A DNA stretch of 64,000 bases from Beroe forskalii (GCA_011033025.1 WFMF01000521.1:52746-116745); one strand, 5' to 3'. Numbered from the stretch's first letter, positions 1 through 12,265 are shown. Program-made: numbers and translations. Notes: a model not told the origin generated them from the letters alone.

Positions 1-108
1 AGATAGAGAGGTGAGATTTTCTCCATTGTGTAACATGCTAGGTGAGAATTGATAAAAACATAATTATTTTCACGTTCCTGCTAGTCAATTCTATAGTTGC
101 CAACCCCT
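1..108. mobile_element. Terminal end of a TTAA-flanked transposon (copy 1)
   Basis: Bases 1-108 are the near-exact reverse complement of 11,003-11,110, the left end of the 5.5 kb element described below. The end CCAACCCCT at 100-108 is followed by TTAA at 109-112, as at the intact copy. The window therefore opens inside a second copy whose remainder lies to the left. No coding sequence is visible in this piece. Confidence 0.75.
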
Positions 109-115
109 TTAAGGG

Positions 116-920
116 CTAATATTGTACGCAAGCGTTAAATGCAATGACTTGATATTCAGTTAGAGACAAGGTTGCTAAATTCGTAGTTTCTGAAAATTCG
201 GCAAAATCTTGATAGGTTTTTCTTGGCAGAAACTGCAGTATTCTTCCCTCCAAAATTTCGAAATTTTGCTTAGATTTCAGATCGCTAATTTTTCACGTAT
301 TTATCCGCGTATTCAATAACCTCCATCGAGATTTTTCGTTTCCATAGTAATTCACGTGTTTTGTATTGAAATACAATTTGCTTTGTATTGAGAAGCAAGT
401 AGACGCTATTAGATTCACAAAACAAATTGTATTTCAATACAAAGCAAATTGTATTGAGAAGCAAATATGTCGTAATTTTGGTCGATTTCTTCACGTATAT
501 TAGATTCACAAAGCAAATTCCTCAGAGAAAGATGTCGCTTTAGTCTCACAGATTGGAAATCAAGTTATTGAAGAACAAATTATATTATGCGTATAATACA
601 CAGGGGTGTACCCCGAGTCCCATGTGGTTATGTTAATTGGAAAGTTACACCTACTTTTTAATTTTAGATGTACTTATATTATGTTATGTTCTGACATCAC
701 CAGCTGTTAATGAGCTTAATAAAGGGCATAAGCTTGGATGGCAACCATACCCAATTAGGTCCAAAATCACCTTATTTCCGCCAAGTTTTTAAAACTTTTG
801 CCTTATTACTTTATTATTGTGAAATTTCTCAATTTTCCGACAACACCAACTGTTGAGTTGAAAAAAGGACGTAAGCCGGGATAGCAACCATACCCAATCA
901 AAACTTGTCCAAAATCATCC
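116..920. other. Non-coding AT-rich stretch
   Basis: I see no gene here. Around 358-460 there are inverted copies of a short AT-rich unit containing TTGTATTGAAATACAA, giving hairpin potential. The phrase on unsolved 'cata-cccaat' sequence near 740-760 recurs near 880-900, a weak direct repeat. Confidence 0.4.
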
Positions 921-922
921 AG

Positions 923-1114
923 GCCCGTAATCCCTGGGGGGGACAGGGGGACTAGTCCCCCTCAGTTTTTTGGTAGATTGCTGGAAAAATGCTCAAAATT
1001 CAATAAAAATCTAAATTTTTCAAAAATTTCGCCTGCGGCGGGCACGTCTGCCACTTTATGGCTTTACAAATTTTCATGTCCCCTCCAGTTCTTCTTTTCG
1101 ATTTACGGCCCTGG
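923..1114. mobile_element. hAT-like MITE, copy 1
   Basis: This is a roughly 190 bp non-coding unit starting CAGGCCCGTAA and ending TTACGGCCCTG. It is nearly identical to the copy at 2,100-2,295, which has a clean 8 bp target duplication. No target duplication is clear at this copy. Its right end sits a few bases before the splice acceptor of the acidic-protein exon at 1,121, so the element contributes sequence just upstream of that acceptor. Confidence 0.65.
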
Positions 1115-1120
1115 TTTCAG

Positions 1121-2067
1121 GTGGAACTGAGTATGAAGTCCTCCGACTTGAAGAAGGGTGCGAAGAAGGAGGAGGAAACCAGGGACGAGGAAGACGTGCA
1201 GACGTGAGAATTTATTTTGTACTTATAATTATAAAAATAATTATATAAGTGTTGTTATATTGTATTCCATTTCACGTACGTGATATACCTAGAAGGTGTA
1301 TTTGGGGATTTTTCGGAAGAATCCCTATTTTTCTACATACCATGGCATTTCAAAATGACGCCATTATCGTATGTTAACTAGAAGTAGAGTAATGACTTGA
1401 GAAAGATCCCCAAATTGTACATACGTGATGTAACTGATTAAACAGAATATATTCAGTGGCACATGGCGCCGCGCGATCAGAATCTTCAGTGAGATTCCCG
1501 ATTCTCGAACTTGCAAGACCTGTTTTTCGCGGCCCAAGCACTCTAGAAAGCGCTACAAAGTTCTGTTTTTCAGATGTCTTGACGATATGCTGATGGAGCA
1601 GTTCCAAGATTCTGACTCTGACGTCATGGACGCTGATGACGTCATCGCTGAAGAGGAGGAAGAGACCGTCGGAGAAGTTGAAGATGGTCCGAGAATTGTC
1701 TTTTCTTCCGAAACGAAGACGGGAGATATAGCATCCAATGCTGTTATAAGAGGTACATCATGTTTCTAGAATTTTCTTTTCTTCCGACACGAAGAGAATG
1801 CAATTTGCATTGTAAATAGAGCCTGAAAGAACCGTTTTAAACGCCTCTTAAGAAAAATAGGCGGTTCAACGTCATCAACTCACTACACTGAGCTATGAAA
1901 ATGACGTCATCATCTACCCGCCTATTTCTCGTGCGGGGAGATTTTAATCCACCTCTGAAACCAATGAACCCTCTCCAGACAGTATGCTGGATGCAGAGAC
2001 TCAGGAAGAAGAATCAGAGGAGGAGGAGGAGGAGGAGGCAGATAAAACTGAGTCCGAGCAGAGAAAG
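1121..2067 (+). CDS. Three internal exons of an acidic, Glu/Asp-rich protein of unknown identity
   Basis: Exons at 1,121-1,203, 1,574-1,752 and 1,979-2,067 all have AG acceptors and GT donors, and their phases agree (2 nt carried over the first intron, 1 nt over the second, phase 0 at the end). They join into one open reading frame of about 117 codons. It starts VELSMKSSDLKKGAKKEEE, passes through TCLDDMLMEQFQDSDSD, and ends in a run of seven glutamates followed by ADKTESEQRK. The composition suggests a disordered acidic segment of a larger intracellular protein. I do not recognise the family. No start or stop is in these exons, and further exons were not found with confidence. The first acceptor abuts a hAT-like MITE, and the third donor lies 30 bp before a second copy of that MITE. 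The middle exon carries two TGACGTCA palindromes within codons. Confidence 0.5.
1283..1428. mobile_element. MITE family A, diverged copy
   Basis: A copy of the roughly 200 bp element recognised by the core AATGACGTCATTATCATATG followed by TTAACTAG, with GATCCCCAAATT near one end and TTTGGGGATTTTT near the other. This copy has lost its outer ends. It sits in the first intron of the acidic-protein gene. Confidence 0.65.
1851..1938. mobile_element. MITE family B (CRE-bearing hairpin)
   Basis: An approximately 88 bp imperfect hairpin whose ends read AAATAGGCGGTT and ACCCGCCTATTTCTCG. The middle contains ACGTCATCAACTCACTACA and AATGACGTCATC. Similar units occur at 5,484, 5,737, 58,700, 58,985 and 60,168, so this is a dispersed short family. 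This copy sits in the second intron of the acidic-protein gene. Confidence 0.7.
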
Positions 2068-2099
2068 GTGAGCGACGCGTCACGCGCGTCAAAAAAGAG

Positions 2100-2295
2100 C
2101 AGGCCATTAATTCCTGGGGGGGACAGGGGGACTCGTCCCCCTCAGTTTTTTGGTAGATTGCTGGAAAAGTGCTCAAAATTCAATAAAAAATCTAAATTTT
2201 CTAAAAATTTCGCCTGCGGCGGGCATGTCTGCCACTTTATGGCTTTAAAAAATTTCCATGTCCCCTCCAGTTTTTCTTTTCGATTTACGGCCTTG
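2100..2295. mobile_element. hAT-like MITE, copy 2, with 8 bp target duplication
   Basis: A 196 bp non-coding element beginning CAGGCCATTAATTCC and ending TTTACGGCCTTG. It is flanked on both sides by AAAAAGAG (2,092-2,099 and 2,296-2,303). An 8 bp duplication with CAG-type ends is the signature of the hAT superfamily. No transposase is encoded, so it would depend on an autonomous relative. Confidence 0.75.
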
Positions 2296-2378
2296 AAAAA
2301 GAGGCGTTTTGGTGTCTCACCGCGCGGTGTCGCGACCTATTGGGGTGCGGCGTGAATGTTCTTAGGGATCGTTCACAT

Positions 2379-2582
2379 ACCTTAGGAGGTGTATTTATAA
2401 AGGTTGTAATTTGGGGATTTTTTTGGAAAAATCCCGGATATTTTTACCCACCATGAAAGTTCAAAATGACGTCATTATCATATGTTAACTAGAGTAACAA
2501 CTTGAGAATGATCCCCAAATTACAACCTACCAAAATTGTAAACACCAAAATTTTACCCCATATAAATACACCTCCTAAGGTA
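2379..2582. mobile_element. MITE family A, complete copy
   Basis: Terminal inverted repeats ACCTTAGGAGGTGTATTTAT and its complement bound a 204 bp unit containing the family core. The unit is non-coding and AT-rich. It is the cleanest full-length copy of the family in this window and shows that CTTAGGAGG lies at the very ends. Confidence 0.8.
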
Positions 2583-2824
2583 TTACGTAATCAATTTTTG
2601 GCCGATTTTAACCCCCTCCCCCTCGTAATCAAGTGTACAAATATTATATTATGAAATTGTTACTAATTTGACAGTATGGCACGTACGTCACACATACATG
2701 GCGCAGCCGTGCAACTCGGAAATTTAAGAATTATTCATTGGTCTATGTCGTAACGCCTGTGTTAGGTTCCTATGTAATAGCAATACTTAAAAAGTAATAC
2801 TTGAATATTTTTAGTTATACTATA

Positions 2825-3350
2825 AGGGGGGGTGTCACTGTCCCATAGGGGTGTCACTGTCCCAATTGTCCCAAACTCAAGAAAAAGTGGATTGGGACAG
2901 GGACATTTGGGACAAATGGGACAGTGAAAATAGAATAAATGGGACTCAAAACAGTGAATGCGGACTGGGACAATCGGGACATTTGGGACAATTGGGACAG
3001 AGAAAATGGACCAAATGAGACTCAAAAACGTGAATGCAGACTGGGACAAATGGGACAAATTGGACATTTGGGACAAATGGGACATTTGGGACAATTTGGA
3101 CAAAAGTGACAGAGACAACTGGGGCTCAAATTATTTTGTTTTGCAAACAGACACAACCAAAATACGTACTTAGTATAGTAGTAGGAATATAACTTTCATT
3201 TCAATGATAGAAAAACTTGGATCAATGTAAAAAATGACTGATTTTTTCAATTTTTTGTTTGTCCCAAATGTCTCAATTGTCCCAAAAACCAGTCCCAAAC
3301 TCAAAAAAGTAAATTGGGACAGGGACAATTGGGACAGTGACACTCCCCCC
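2825..3350. mobile_element. GTCCC-repeat transposon, copy 1
   Basis: The element begins with a G run then TGTCACTGTCCC and ends with the inverted counterpart CAGTGACACTCCCCCC. It is flanked by TATA on both sides (2,821-2,824 and 3,351-3,354). Its interior is an array of TTTGGGACAA-type repeats, which read as Trp-Asp-Lys-rich or Ser-Gln-Leu-rich peptides in translation but show no sign of selection as protein. A second copy is at 10,191-10,884. Confidence 0.7.
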
Positions 3351-3359
3351 TATAAGTGA

Positions 3360-5470
3360 TACTTTAAAAGTTTAAGGCATAATTGATAATGAAGTCCAGT
3401 AGCCATATGATTATTCTGCCTTTAATCCATGGATCACGACTAAACTAGTGATTTGAGTGAATTAATCAGAGCTGAAGATGATGTCGATCATTGAAAATAT
3501 TTTTGATTAATAACTCCTTGTTTCACTAAACGAGTTCGCAATAAAAGAAGAATATCTGAAGAATTTACTCAGATCAATTGAAACAATGCGACTCTTGATA
3601 TAACCGCACTGAAAATTTGAAGAATCACGAATAAACGACGAGTAAGAGAAATAGGCGGATCAACATCATCAACTCACTGCATTGAGGCGAAGGTTGACTC
3701 CATACAAACAAGGCATTCTAACATTACTTCACTTTGAAAAGGACCTTACAGACAGTTTGCTTTTCACTGAATTTTTAAAGAGGTGGAAGTTAACAGATAG
3801 ACGTCTTAAAGTGTGAAACACAGTAATTTTCCCTAGAATACAGTAATTATGCATACAGTAGGTAATAGGTATCATTTGAACACTTCTGAAATCGTTATCT
3901 TATAAAAACTTTGTTGTAAATAATCAATATCATGTATTATCGTTAAATAAATTGTTAATTTTGCATCTAGATACCCAGGAGTATACCTACTTGATTGATT
4001 TAAACTATGCAACGGTGGGATTTTTCTAGATATGACAGCATTTTTAAAGTGCGAACGAGGTGGTCGGCGCGAAGCGCCGACCGCCGAGTGAGCTTTAGAA
4101 ACTCAGCATCCCCTACGATTTTACATGCATCCCCAAGCCCAAAATCCTAGCTACGTGGCTGGAAATTCTCGGGAACTAGAAACTAGAAAGTGAAAAAAGG
4201 CATGTAATTATCTGTTCATACCATTCAGATAATCATGTTTCTTGTTTAAAACTTAGGTACAGGCTACGCATGTAAACATAGAGCATTTAAGCATCCTGGA
4301 TCATGAAATCATTGTGTCGGATGATTTCGGTTTTGTCGCAAAAATTTTGTTCTATTCACTTACCAAATATGGAAATTGAAAACATGGTTGATGATATTAT
4401 TCATATAGCAGCAAATTTATACTGAGGTATGAAGATAAAAACTAAATTCCTTTTGGCAGTGAGAAATTCATCATAAGAAGAGAATATACGCATAATATAT
4501 TTGAGACAAAACCTGATGGTGGCATCGAAAATTCAGACAATAATAAAGAGTGATAAAATGCATAGCGGCAATAATTCCACTTTCTTGACTGCCAACAATC
4601 CGTGTCTAAGATTATCTGTCTGCCACTGAAATTTATCAAAGTGAATTTATTCAGCTCCCTTGCAACATATTCAATAACTTTAGAGTGACGTCATTATCAT
4701 AGTTCAGAACGGGGCGTAAATAATACCGAACCATCTGTCTCCAATTGAAGGCTGAGAGACGAGAGTGACGTCATTATCATAGCTCAGAATGGCATCAAAC
4801 CATACCTGTCTCCGTGGCTTATATAAACTCTGCTCTTTAAGAAGAAATTTGGCACCATTCCAAAACAACATTCCTTCTGAGGGGTGTGAGAGTTCACAAG
4901 AGCGTAAATCTGATGTATATTCTGCTACACAGCCATATTTACTGAGTGCGTGGCTACGGGGGGGGGGGGGGGGGGCAAGTTGGGAAACGTTTTGAAATAT
5001 GCTGGAAAGTGGCGTTTAAAATTGTGCTCCAGATCCATCCCAGATCCATGGTTTATATTAAATAGTTCTATTTTGGAACAGTTTCAATTGAATATAAAGT
5101 GGAGAGTTACGACTTCCATTTCCCTCCCCTCTACTTTATCCATCTCACATATTCAGTAAACATGCTATCAATAGTTTTACTGGGTGCACAACATTTTTTG
5201 GACCAAAAGTTCATAGATGAAGAGGTATATATACATCCATTTTGACCCCCCCCCCTTCCCGCCTCGCCTCATCCCTCTCAGATGATCACATGAAGCGCAA
5301 GCATAAGCTGAATGCACTTACTCAAGTTTAGAATATTGGTCACGCACATAAACACAGATCTAACTTCGTGACGTCATTATGACGGATCAAAATAGTGAAT
5401 TGAAGATGCAAACTATCTATTTTCATGTATTTAGTGACTCATGACTCCGAATATGATGTGATCTTTCGAG
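3360..5470. other. Gene-free stretch with repeats
   Basis: No convincing gene is visible. At 3,648-3,690 there is half of a family B MITE. At 4,047-4,093 there is a GC-rich hairpin resembling the subterminal part of the Helitrons near 57,400. Two direct copies of a unit with GTGACGTCATTATCATAG lie near 4,685 and 4,764. An uninterrupted run of 18 G lies at 4,958-4,975. Confidence 0.45.
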
Positions 5471-5483
5471 TGCACATGGCGGT

Positions 5484-5562
5484 TGTTATGACCTCATTAT
5501 CATAGCGAAATGTAGCAAGTTGATGACGTTGAACCGCCTATTTTTTCGTGCGCAGGGTTTAT
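5484..5562. mobile_element. MITE family B copy
   Basis: A short hairpin element with ATTATCATAGCG, TTGATGACGTTGAACCGCC and a terminal CCTATTTTTTCGTGCG. It matches the family described at 1,851. The left end is degraded. Confidence 0.6.
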
Positions 5563-5736
5563 CAAACGTAAAATGTTGCAAGCAGCATTAGAGTATTTTT
5601 ACTGTGAACATAGAGTCTTCATGGCGACACACCCACTGCGCAAAGTATAAACTTTCTACAAGTTAAGTTTTTAAAAGTTAAGATATTTGTGTAATTTGAC
5701 AGTCGCATAAGGAAATATAGGCGGTTTGAAAAGCGC

Positions 5737-5826
5737 GCGAAAAATAGGTGTTTGAATTATACGTCATTAACTTACTACATTGTGCTATGATAATGACGTC
5801 ATCTTAATCGCCTATTATATTCTCGT
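5737..5826. mobile_element. MITE family B copy
   Basis: A hairpin element from GCGCGAAAAATAGG to CGCCTATTATATTCTCG with the palindrome AATGACGTCATC inside. The ends are inverted repeats of each other. Confidence 0.65.
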
Positions 5827-5829
5827 GAT

Positions 5830-8600
5830 CGAGTCAATTTACCGCTTTTAACCGGGATAAAGCTGTCAATATGATAAAGCTTAAAATAGTATTGAACTAC
5901 CAATATTATATGAGAATATGATTTCTGCGACTTGCAAGGTGTGACCTGTCTCAGTTTACGGTTAATTTAGGGTGAAGTAACAGGAAATGAAGGAACGATC
6001 TGCGACTAATGGATTTTAGGATGCTAAAAGATTTCAAAGTTTCAAACAGCTTATTGAATTCTCGGCCTTTGCATGGTACCTACAGTTACTGGCAAATAGC
6101 ACAAAATATAATTTAATTCATATACCATCACACCTTTTGAAGTTTTGAGAGAAAAATATGAATCAAAACCTTTGGCTAATTCACTTACGTATATTATCAA
6201 TTTTGGCATTGGAGCAATAATATTGACTCAGAAAAACATTTAAATTCTAGAGCATACATCTACCCTCCTTGACATATGTTTCAAAATAAAGCCGTCTGAT
6301 TGAGCTATTTTTAGAAACATCGGGAATGGAACATATAATTTTATTATAGACTTGATGTCCACGAAGAATGATTCTTCTGAATTCAGAGCTTCCCGCGCGC
6401 AAGAATATCTGAGAGTGTGACGTTATTATCAGGGTTTTAAATGGTAATTTGATGACGACATGATGAGAACTCACATTATATATTTATATAATTCGAGTTC
6501 CTGAGACCAAGAATAAGCTCTAGACACAGACATCTGTTCCGCACTTCCTTTCGCGAAGTAATTAATATCGGCGGCGTATCAGTTTACCCATAGGATCGCA
6601 AAAGCATCATAACATTGACCAATTTTTCGATCAACTCGTGCGCGGGAATCTCTGAATTCAGAAGAATCATTCTTCGTGGACATCAAGTTTTCGATCAACT
6701 CGGACGCTGATTGGTCAATGTTAAATGAACCTGTGGGTAAGCTAAATTGCCGCCGAGAGTATTCTTCCCTCTCATTGGATATTGATCACAGGGGGCCACT
6801 GACAATCACAAATATGCGGTGCATCACGTAAGAACTGCACAAGAACTGCATCACGTAATACTGGTGCGCAATTAAAGATGTGCGCAATTAAAGATGTGCG
6901 CACTTAATTTAAAAATAAATTGAACAAAAACATTATGAGAACACTAATTTAATTAGTGCGCGCTTTAATAGTGAGAGTCTATCAAAAACGCAGTAAATTA
7001 GAGACGCAGTTCTTAAAAGTGTACTGGGGCATGGTATTTTTTGCAAATCGAGGAACTCGCCACATAGCTCCAGGGTTGCCTGATGTTTCATTTTATTTAT
7101 GGGACTCGTTTTGGTTTTGGTTATGAGACTCACCCACTTTCTACGTCTATTCTAGAGAAATCACAGGTGAATCACGTAGGAACAAATTTCAGACTCTATC
7201 CAACCTTTGCGACAACTGTGTGATTCACAGTTCTGCTATAACCTATTGGTTATTCAAAGAATTATGATAACGGGAACCATCTCTTATTGTTTGTTTTTGT
7301 TTGTTTGTGAGTTCCAAACTTAACAACACTACTTTACAGTATACCATCAAATTTCAAGAGTTAATGAGTTAATGCCTGAGAACAAGTTTTTGAAAGTACT
7401 GATGATTACTGAAATTAATTCTCTACCTTGAACAACATTTTGCTTTTCATTGCTCAATCTGAGCTGTTTGAAATCCGTTCATTTCTTTCGTCTGTATCAG
7501 AATATTTTTATTGCGCGTCAGTACTTGTAGAACCTAGGAACTTTTGACTCATTTCCACCTTTGCAACACCTGAGTAAATTGTAATTCACAGCTGTAAATT
7601 GTAATTCACAGCTATTGTTAATTATTCAAAGAATACTGATTCCTGGAATCATGATTCCTAGAACCACTTCTGAGGGAGTCTGTATCAGATTATTCACATC
7701 GCGGGCCAGGTGACGGATCGAAATTTGGGGGGTTCGAAATTTGGGGATATTTTTTGAAATACCGTACATGTTAACCTATGATTATGACGTCATATTGAGA
7801 TCTTGTGGGGAACGAAAATATGACGAATTCTGCGAACAATCCCCAAATCTCGTACCTTATGATAAATTCAAAGAATCACGATTCCTAGAACCACTTCTGA
7901 GGGAGTTTGTATATCACGAACCAGGTGGTGGGATACTTATATATCCACGAACAACAGTCCATAAGCGCTGTAATCTGATCAGGATATATATAGTTGGCGC
8001 AAAATATCAATGAGGTGCGTTTGTACGCACCTCTGGCCAATCAGAGCTCTAATACGTAGGAACTTTTTCTCATTCAAATTCGATGAAAAATAAATCTGAA
8101 AACCTTTTTCTTCATTGCTACACATTTACGTTAGTTGAACGGGAAATCTCCCACATTTTAGCAAACCACGGAATTAGCTCTGCGGTGAGCGTTCGAAATG
8201 CAATTGTGTGTGCGCGGCGTAGGTTTGCGAGACAAATGTCAGTACGCCGCACGAACTTACGCCACGCACACTAAACTGAAGCTCGAACTGCCACTGTTAC
8301 TATAGTATCAGTGGCGGATAAGTTTAACCGTAGGATCCCAATCAGCGCGTGCGTTGTCGGTCAACTAACTCGCTAATATATTGGTCAGTGTCTAGTGAAT
8401 CTGTGGGGTAACTTATATTCTAATTCGCCGTCGATATTATAGTAAGCTCTCATCGCAGTTGACAAGGTAACCGCTGATGATTCATAGTTTAGTTTCTTCC
8501 CTAGCTGTACTCTGATCCTTGGATTAAAAAAATCGATATTCAGTGTTTTTTAATGTCTGTCATATATCCATACACTCATATAGATCAAATTTGAGACTGT
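5830..8600. other. Gene-free stretch
   Basis: No gene can be supported. A unit around 6,360-6,400 (containing CACGAAGAATGATTCTTC) recurs inverted at 6,650-6,690, so this part can fold back. A diverged family A MITE lies at 7,721-7,865. Short direct repeats of TTAAAGATGTGCGCA occur near 6,880. Open frames here coincide with repeats and are unlikely to be translated. Confidence 0.4.
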
Positions 8601-8609
8601 TATTCCGGA

Positions 8610-9105
8610 ATGTCTTGCGGGAATTCCTGCAAAATCCCTGGTCTTGTGTTCAGCACTTTTGGTACATTTCTCCTCTTGGTTTCCATGGGTCTGAGTGCCA
8701 CTGATGACGCTTATCATTTCCCAAATTCGGACGATAAGTACATGACTTCTTCATTTTTTGCCCTGATATTTGGTGCCGGAGCTACCATGATGTTGCTGGC
8801 AGAGATTAAAATGGATTCAGGTGAGTCCTTTTGGTTTTCTCTCATACCGTGCGATGGTGGCATGGGCGTACCTAGGGGGAGGCGACACAGGCGGCTGCTT
8901 CCCCCTTTTGGACAGAAGATATGGAAATTTTGTTCATTTTGATAAAATGAGAGCTTCGAGCCAACAAAATAAAACATTGAACAGGTTTTTACTTGAACGT
9001 AACTCGCCGCTAATAATTCTACCTAGAGTTACATAATTATAACAAATTATAAAATTTTCAGAAATGCCGGATGGTGGAGAATCAAGTAAGTCAATGAGAC
9101 AATAA
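8610..9105 (+). CDS. Small two-helix membrane protein, possibly two or more exons
   Basis: A first exon at 8,610-8,820 starts with ATG and ends at a GTGAGT donor. It encodes MSCGNSCKIPGLVFSTFGTF and onward for 70 codons. Two hydrophobic segments (about residues 10-30 and 46-64) flank an acidic loop that contains DDAYHFPNSDDKY. A second exon starts at 9,062 after a TTTTCAG acceptor and keeps phase. It either reads through to TAA at 9,103-9,105 (a protein of about 84 residues ending SMRQ) or splices on at the strong donor GTAAGT at 9,086. I do not recognise the family; it could be a fragment of a larger multi-pass protein. No upstream coding exon was found. Confidence 0.4.
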
Positions 9106-9477
9106 GTTAAATAAGTTGAAAATTAAAACATGCGCTGGCGCTAAGGACCTTGATAATTCAAGATGCTGAGTCGAACTGATAGTGAATCAAAATCGGCTGG
9201 TACCCGAGTACACAACTATCGTACTTTTTCATTAAATCAGGTATCGTTCTTTCATAAATCTGAATAATCATGATTCACGTTTTTCAGTTTATTCTATCTT
9301 AATTCTTATGCATTTCGCTGTTTTTCCTGTTAACTATTGACGGTTGATAACTGATAATACTATAATATTTCAGCACTTCCGTACTGTAGTATATAAATAA
9401 AAATACACTTAAAATTACAGTTTTTCAGCAAATGAATCCACAGTCCTATCTATAGATTGGTATTGGTATATGACGAA

Positions 9478-9625
9478 CAGCAGCAGGTGGCAAGGGGAAT
9501 CGGAGGGGTTTCAGGAGAGGGGTTTCAGGAGAGAGGTTTCAGATGAGGGGTTTTTCAGGAGAGGGGTTTCAGGAGAGGAGGTTTCAGGAGAGAGGTTTCA
9601 GGAGAGTGGTTTCAGGAGAGGTTTT
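9478..9625. repeat. Minisatellite (GGTTTCAGGAGAGG-type)
   Basis: About ten imperfect tandem copies of a 14-18 bp unit built on TTTCAGGAGAGG. No coding potential. Confidence 0.8.
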
Positions 9626-10190
9626 GTACATTTCAGCGAAGAATAACCTAGAGTATTATACCTTATTAAAAGGAATAAGGAGGGATTGCGGCCCACCGAA
9701 CTTTTGCAAGATAGAATAATAAAATTCCAATAGTAACAGTGAATTATTTCAGTTAAGAGGTCGTTAAGTCTTGGTGCCTGGATTGGAACACTTTTAGGAA
9801 GTATGTGACAGTACCAACTCATCACTTCTGTGTGAAATTGCATATCGATTACCAGCATAATTGACTCGATTCTATTTCAACAGTTCTTTCTTGGCCCAAT
9901 CCCCGTATACTCGAAAAAAAACAAAAAAAAAACGATGACACCCAAACCCAATCCCGATTCCACTTCATAGGAGGAGGGGGGTGATTTTTGAGTCCATTTG
10001 TCCAATTCCTGAAAATAAGGGTAACCTGGACATGATTGTCCTAAATTGGACTCACTGAACGTGAGTTTCGCGATTCAATGTTACCGTCAGTGCAAAGCAA
10101 AGCGTACACCGACCACTGAAAAGAATGCTGCATGAACTGAACCCCAGCTACCAAGAATCGGACATACAATAGAGCAGAACTTACAATAGA

Positions 10191-10884
10191 GGGGGGAGTT
10201 TCAGTGTCCCAATTGTCCCTGTCCCAATTTACTTTTTTTTGAGTTTGGGACTGGTTTTTGGAACAATTGGGACAACTGGGACATTTGGGACAATTGGGAC
10301 AAACAAAAAATTGAAAAAATCGGTCATTTATCATTTTTACATTGATCCAAGTTTTTCTATCATTTAAATGAAAGTGATATTCACACTACAGTAGAAATTA
10401 CATATTGAGGTTGTGTTTTTTTTTGCAGTGGTCAAGTGTTCCCACTTCCCTATCCAAAAAGTATGATACGATTAAGACAGTGGCAGTTGCAATGCAGCAA
10501 GTGCTGCTATGCAACAGGGTTTGAGACAAAAAACACTAAACTACTGCCCAAAAAACCATCATTTGAGCCCCATTTGACTCTTTCACTTTTGTCCCAATTG
10601 TCCCAAATGTCCCATTTGTCCCAATTGTCCCATTTGTCCCAGTCCGCATTTACTTTTTTGAGTCCCATTTGTTCCATTTTCTCTGTCCCATTTGTCCCAA
10701 TTGTCCCATTTGTCCCAAATGTCCCAATTGTCCCAGTCCAAATTCACTTTTTTGAGTTCCATTTGTTCCATTTTCTATGTCCCATTTGTCCCAATTGTCC
10801 CATTTGTCCCAAATGTCCCAATTGTCCCTGTCCCAATCCACTTTTTCTTGAGTTTGGGACAATTGGGACAGTGACACCCCCCCC
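10191..10884. mobile_element. GTCCC-repeat transposon, copy 2
   Basis: The element has G-run ends followed by inverted GTCCCAATTGTCCC and an interior of about thirty TTGTCCCA-like units in several larger blocks. AATAGA flanks both ends, but the insertion lies in a tandem AATAGAGCAGAACTTAC repeat, so the target duplication is ambiguous. The right arm has only the tandem repeat at this place. Confidence 0.7.
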
Positions 10885-11719
10885 AATAGAGCAGAACTTA
10901 CAATAGAGCAGAACTTACAATCGAGAGTAAACCTCTTAATAAAGTAGATATACTGATATAATATATACAATGGCAAACCATTTCTATGCAAATTTTGATT
11001 AAAGGGGTTGGCAACTATAGAATTGACTAGCAGGAACGTGAAAATAATTATGTTTTTATCAATTCTCACCTAGCATGTTACACAATGGAGAAAATCTCAC
11101 CTCTCTATCTTAATTATTTCGCGAGTTATTGCGGTTTAAAGATTTCACCGCGATGACGTCACTGTGGCAGTAACATGTTATTGCGCTGCGTTAAATTACT
11201 GGTAAAACGGCTGTATCGTGTTTTAGGTGCTAATTCCTTTACGATTTAACCAGATTTTTTATTTATTTATTTGATTCCTTGAAGTTTGGATCATCTCCGT
11301 TTGTCGTAGTTTTCTCAGTCTTCAGTCATAACACATATTATGGTATCTATATTATTCATAACTGGTGGTCAGGGGATCTGAGTAGACATATTACTTACTG
11401 TGCGTGAAACCCCTTTTATATTTTGCTCATCTCTTCTTAGTCATGAAAATACGCTAATCAAGACGAATAGGTTTTTGAAGTTTTAAATTTAAGAAGCCAA
11501 GGCCTGCTTTGAAAAATTGACATTTATGATGGGTCAAAAATGCATGTGCGATATAACAGATCCATTTCCAGCTTTGAAGACAGTGTACACTGTACTCGTC
11601 AGAAAATTATCTAGCAAGCCGTACAATACAGGAAAGAACAATGTATCGGGTCATATGCAGTGACAATGGGGTTGGCAAGTATGGGAGCCCGGGAACAAGG
11701 GGAGGCATTAATGTTCCCC

Positions 11720-12135
11720 TATTCCTGAAATCACACATAACAGCGACACCCGTACCCAGGCTTCCCCTTCACATGGGATCACCTCTAATCATGGGCTCAC
11801 CTATACACCACTCCCCTGAATCTAGGGCTCACCTGATTTTCCGGGGCTCACCTCTATACTCGGTGTCACCCTAACCAGACTCACCTCATTGCCAGCCGTC
11901 ACCATACGAGGCTCCACCTAATCCTGGGCTCCATCAATGCTTTGGCATAACCCCGATACAAGGGCTCAGCCTTACCAGACTCACCTCATTGCCGGGCTTC
12001 ACCATAACAGGCTCCACCTTATCCTGGGCCTTACTGATATTTTGGACTAACTCTGAAATATGGGAACACCCAAACGAGGCTCGCCCTTACCTTGGGCTTC
12101 ACCATACCTGGCTCCACCTTATCCTCCACCTTATC
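11720..12135. repeat. GGGCTCACC-type degenerate tandem repeat
   Basis: Degenerate tandem units containing GGGCTCACCT or GGCTCCACCTTATCC. A related array continues at 15,610-16,105 on the other side of the LINE fragment, so the LINE probably landed inside one satellite. Confidence 0.7.
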
Positions 12136-12265
12136 CGGAAAATCAGGTGAGCCCTAGATTCTCTTATTTCTACTTATCGTTTGTTTCAAATTTCGGTCTC
12201 TGACTTTTAACAGTACCAGTAAGTCGACACCATCCGTCTACCTTCCACCTTGTGGTTGTGGACTT

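Noticed and set aside
7741-8013. Frame of 90 residues
   Set aside because: Its first half is a diverged MITE; there are no splice or start features of note.
10583-11069. Long open frames rich in Trp-Asp-Lys or Ser-Gln-Leu (also at 2,762-3,173)
   Set aside because: They are translations of the GTCCC tandem repeat on both strands and several frames; no start context, homology or conservation supports a protein.
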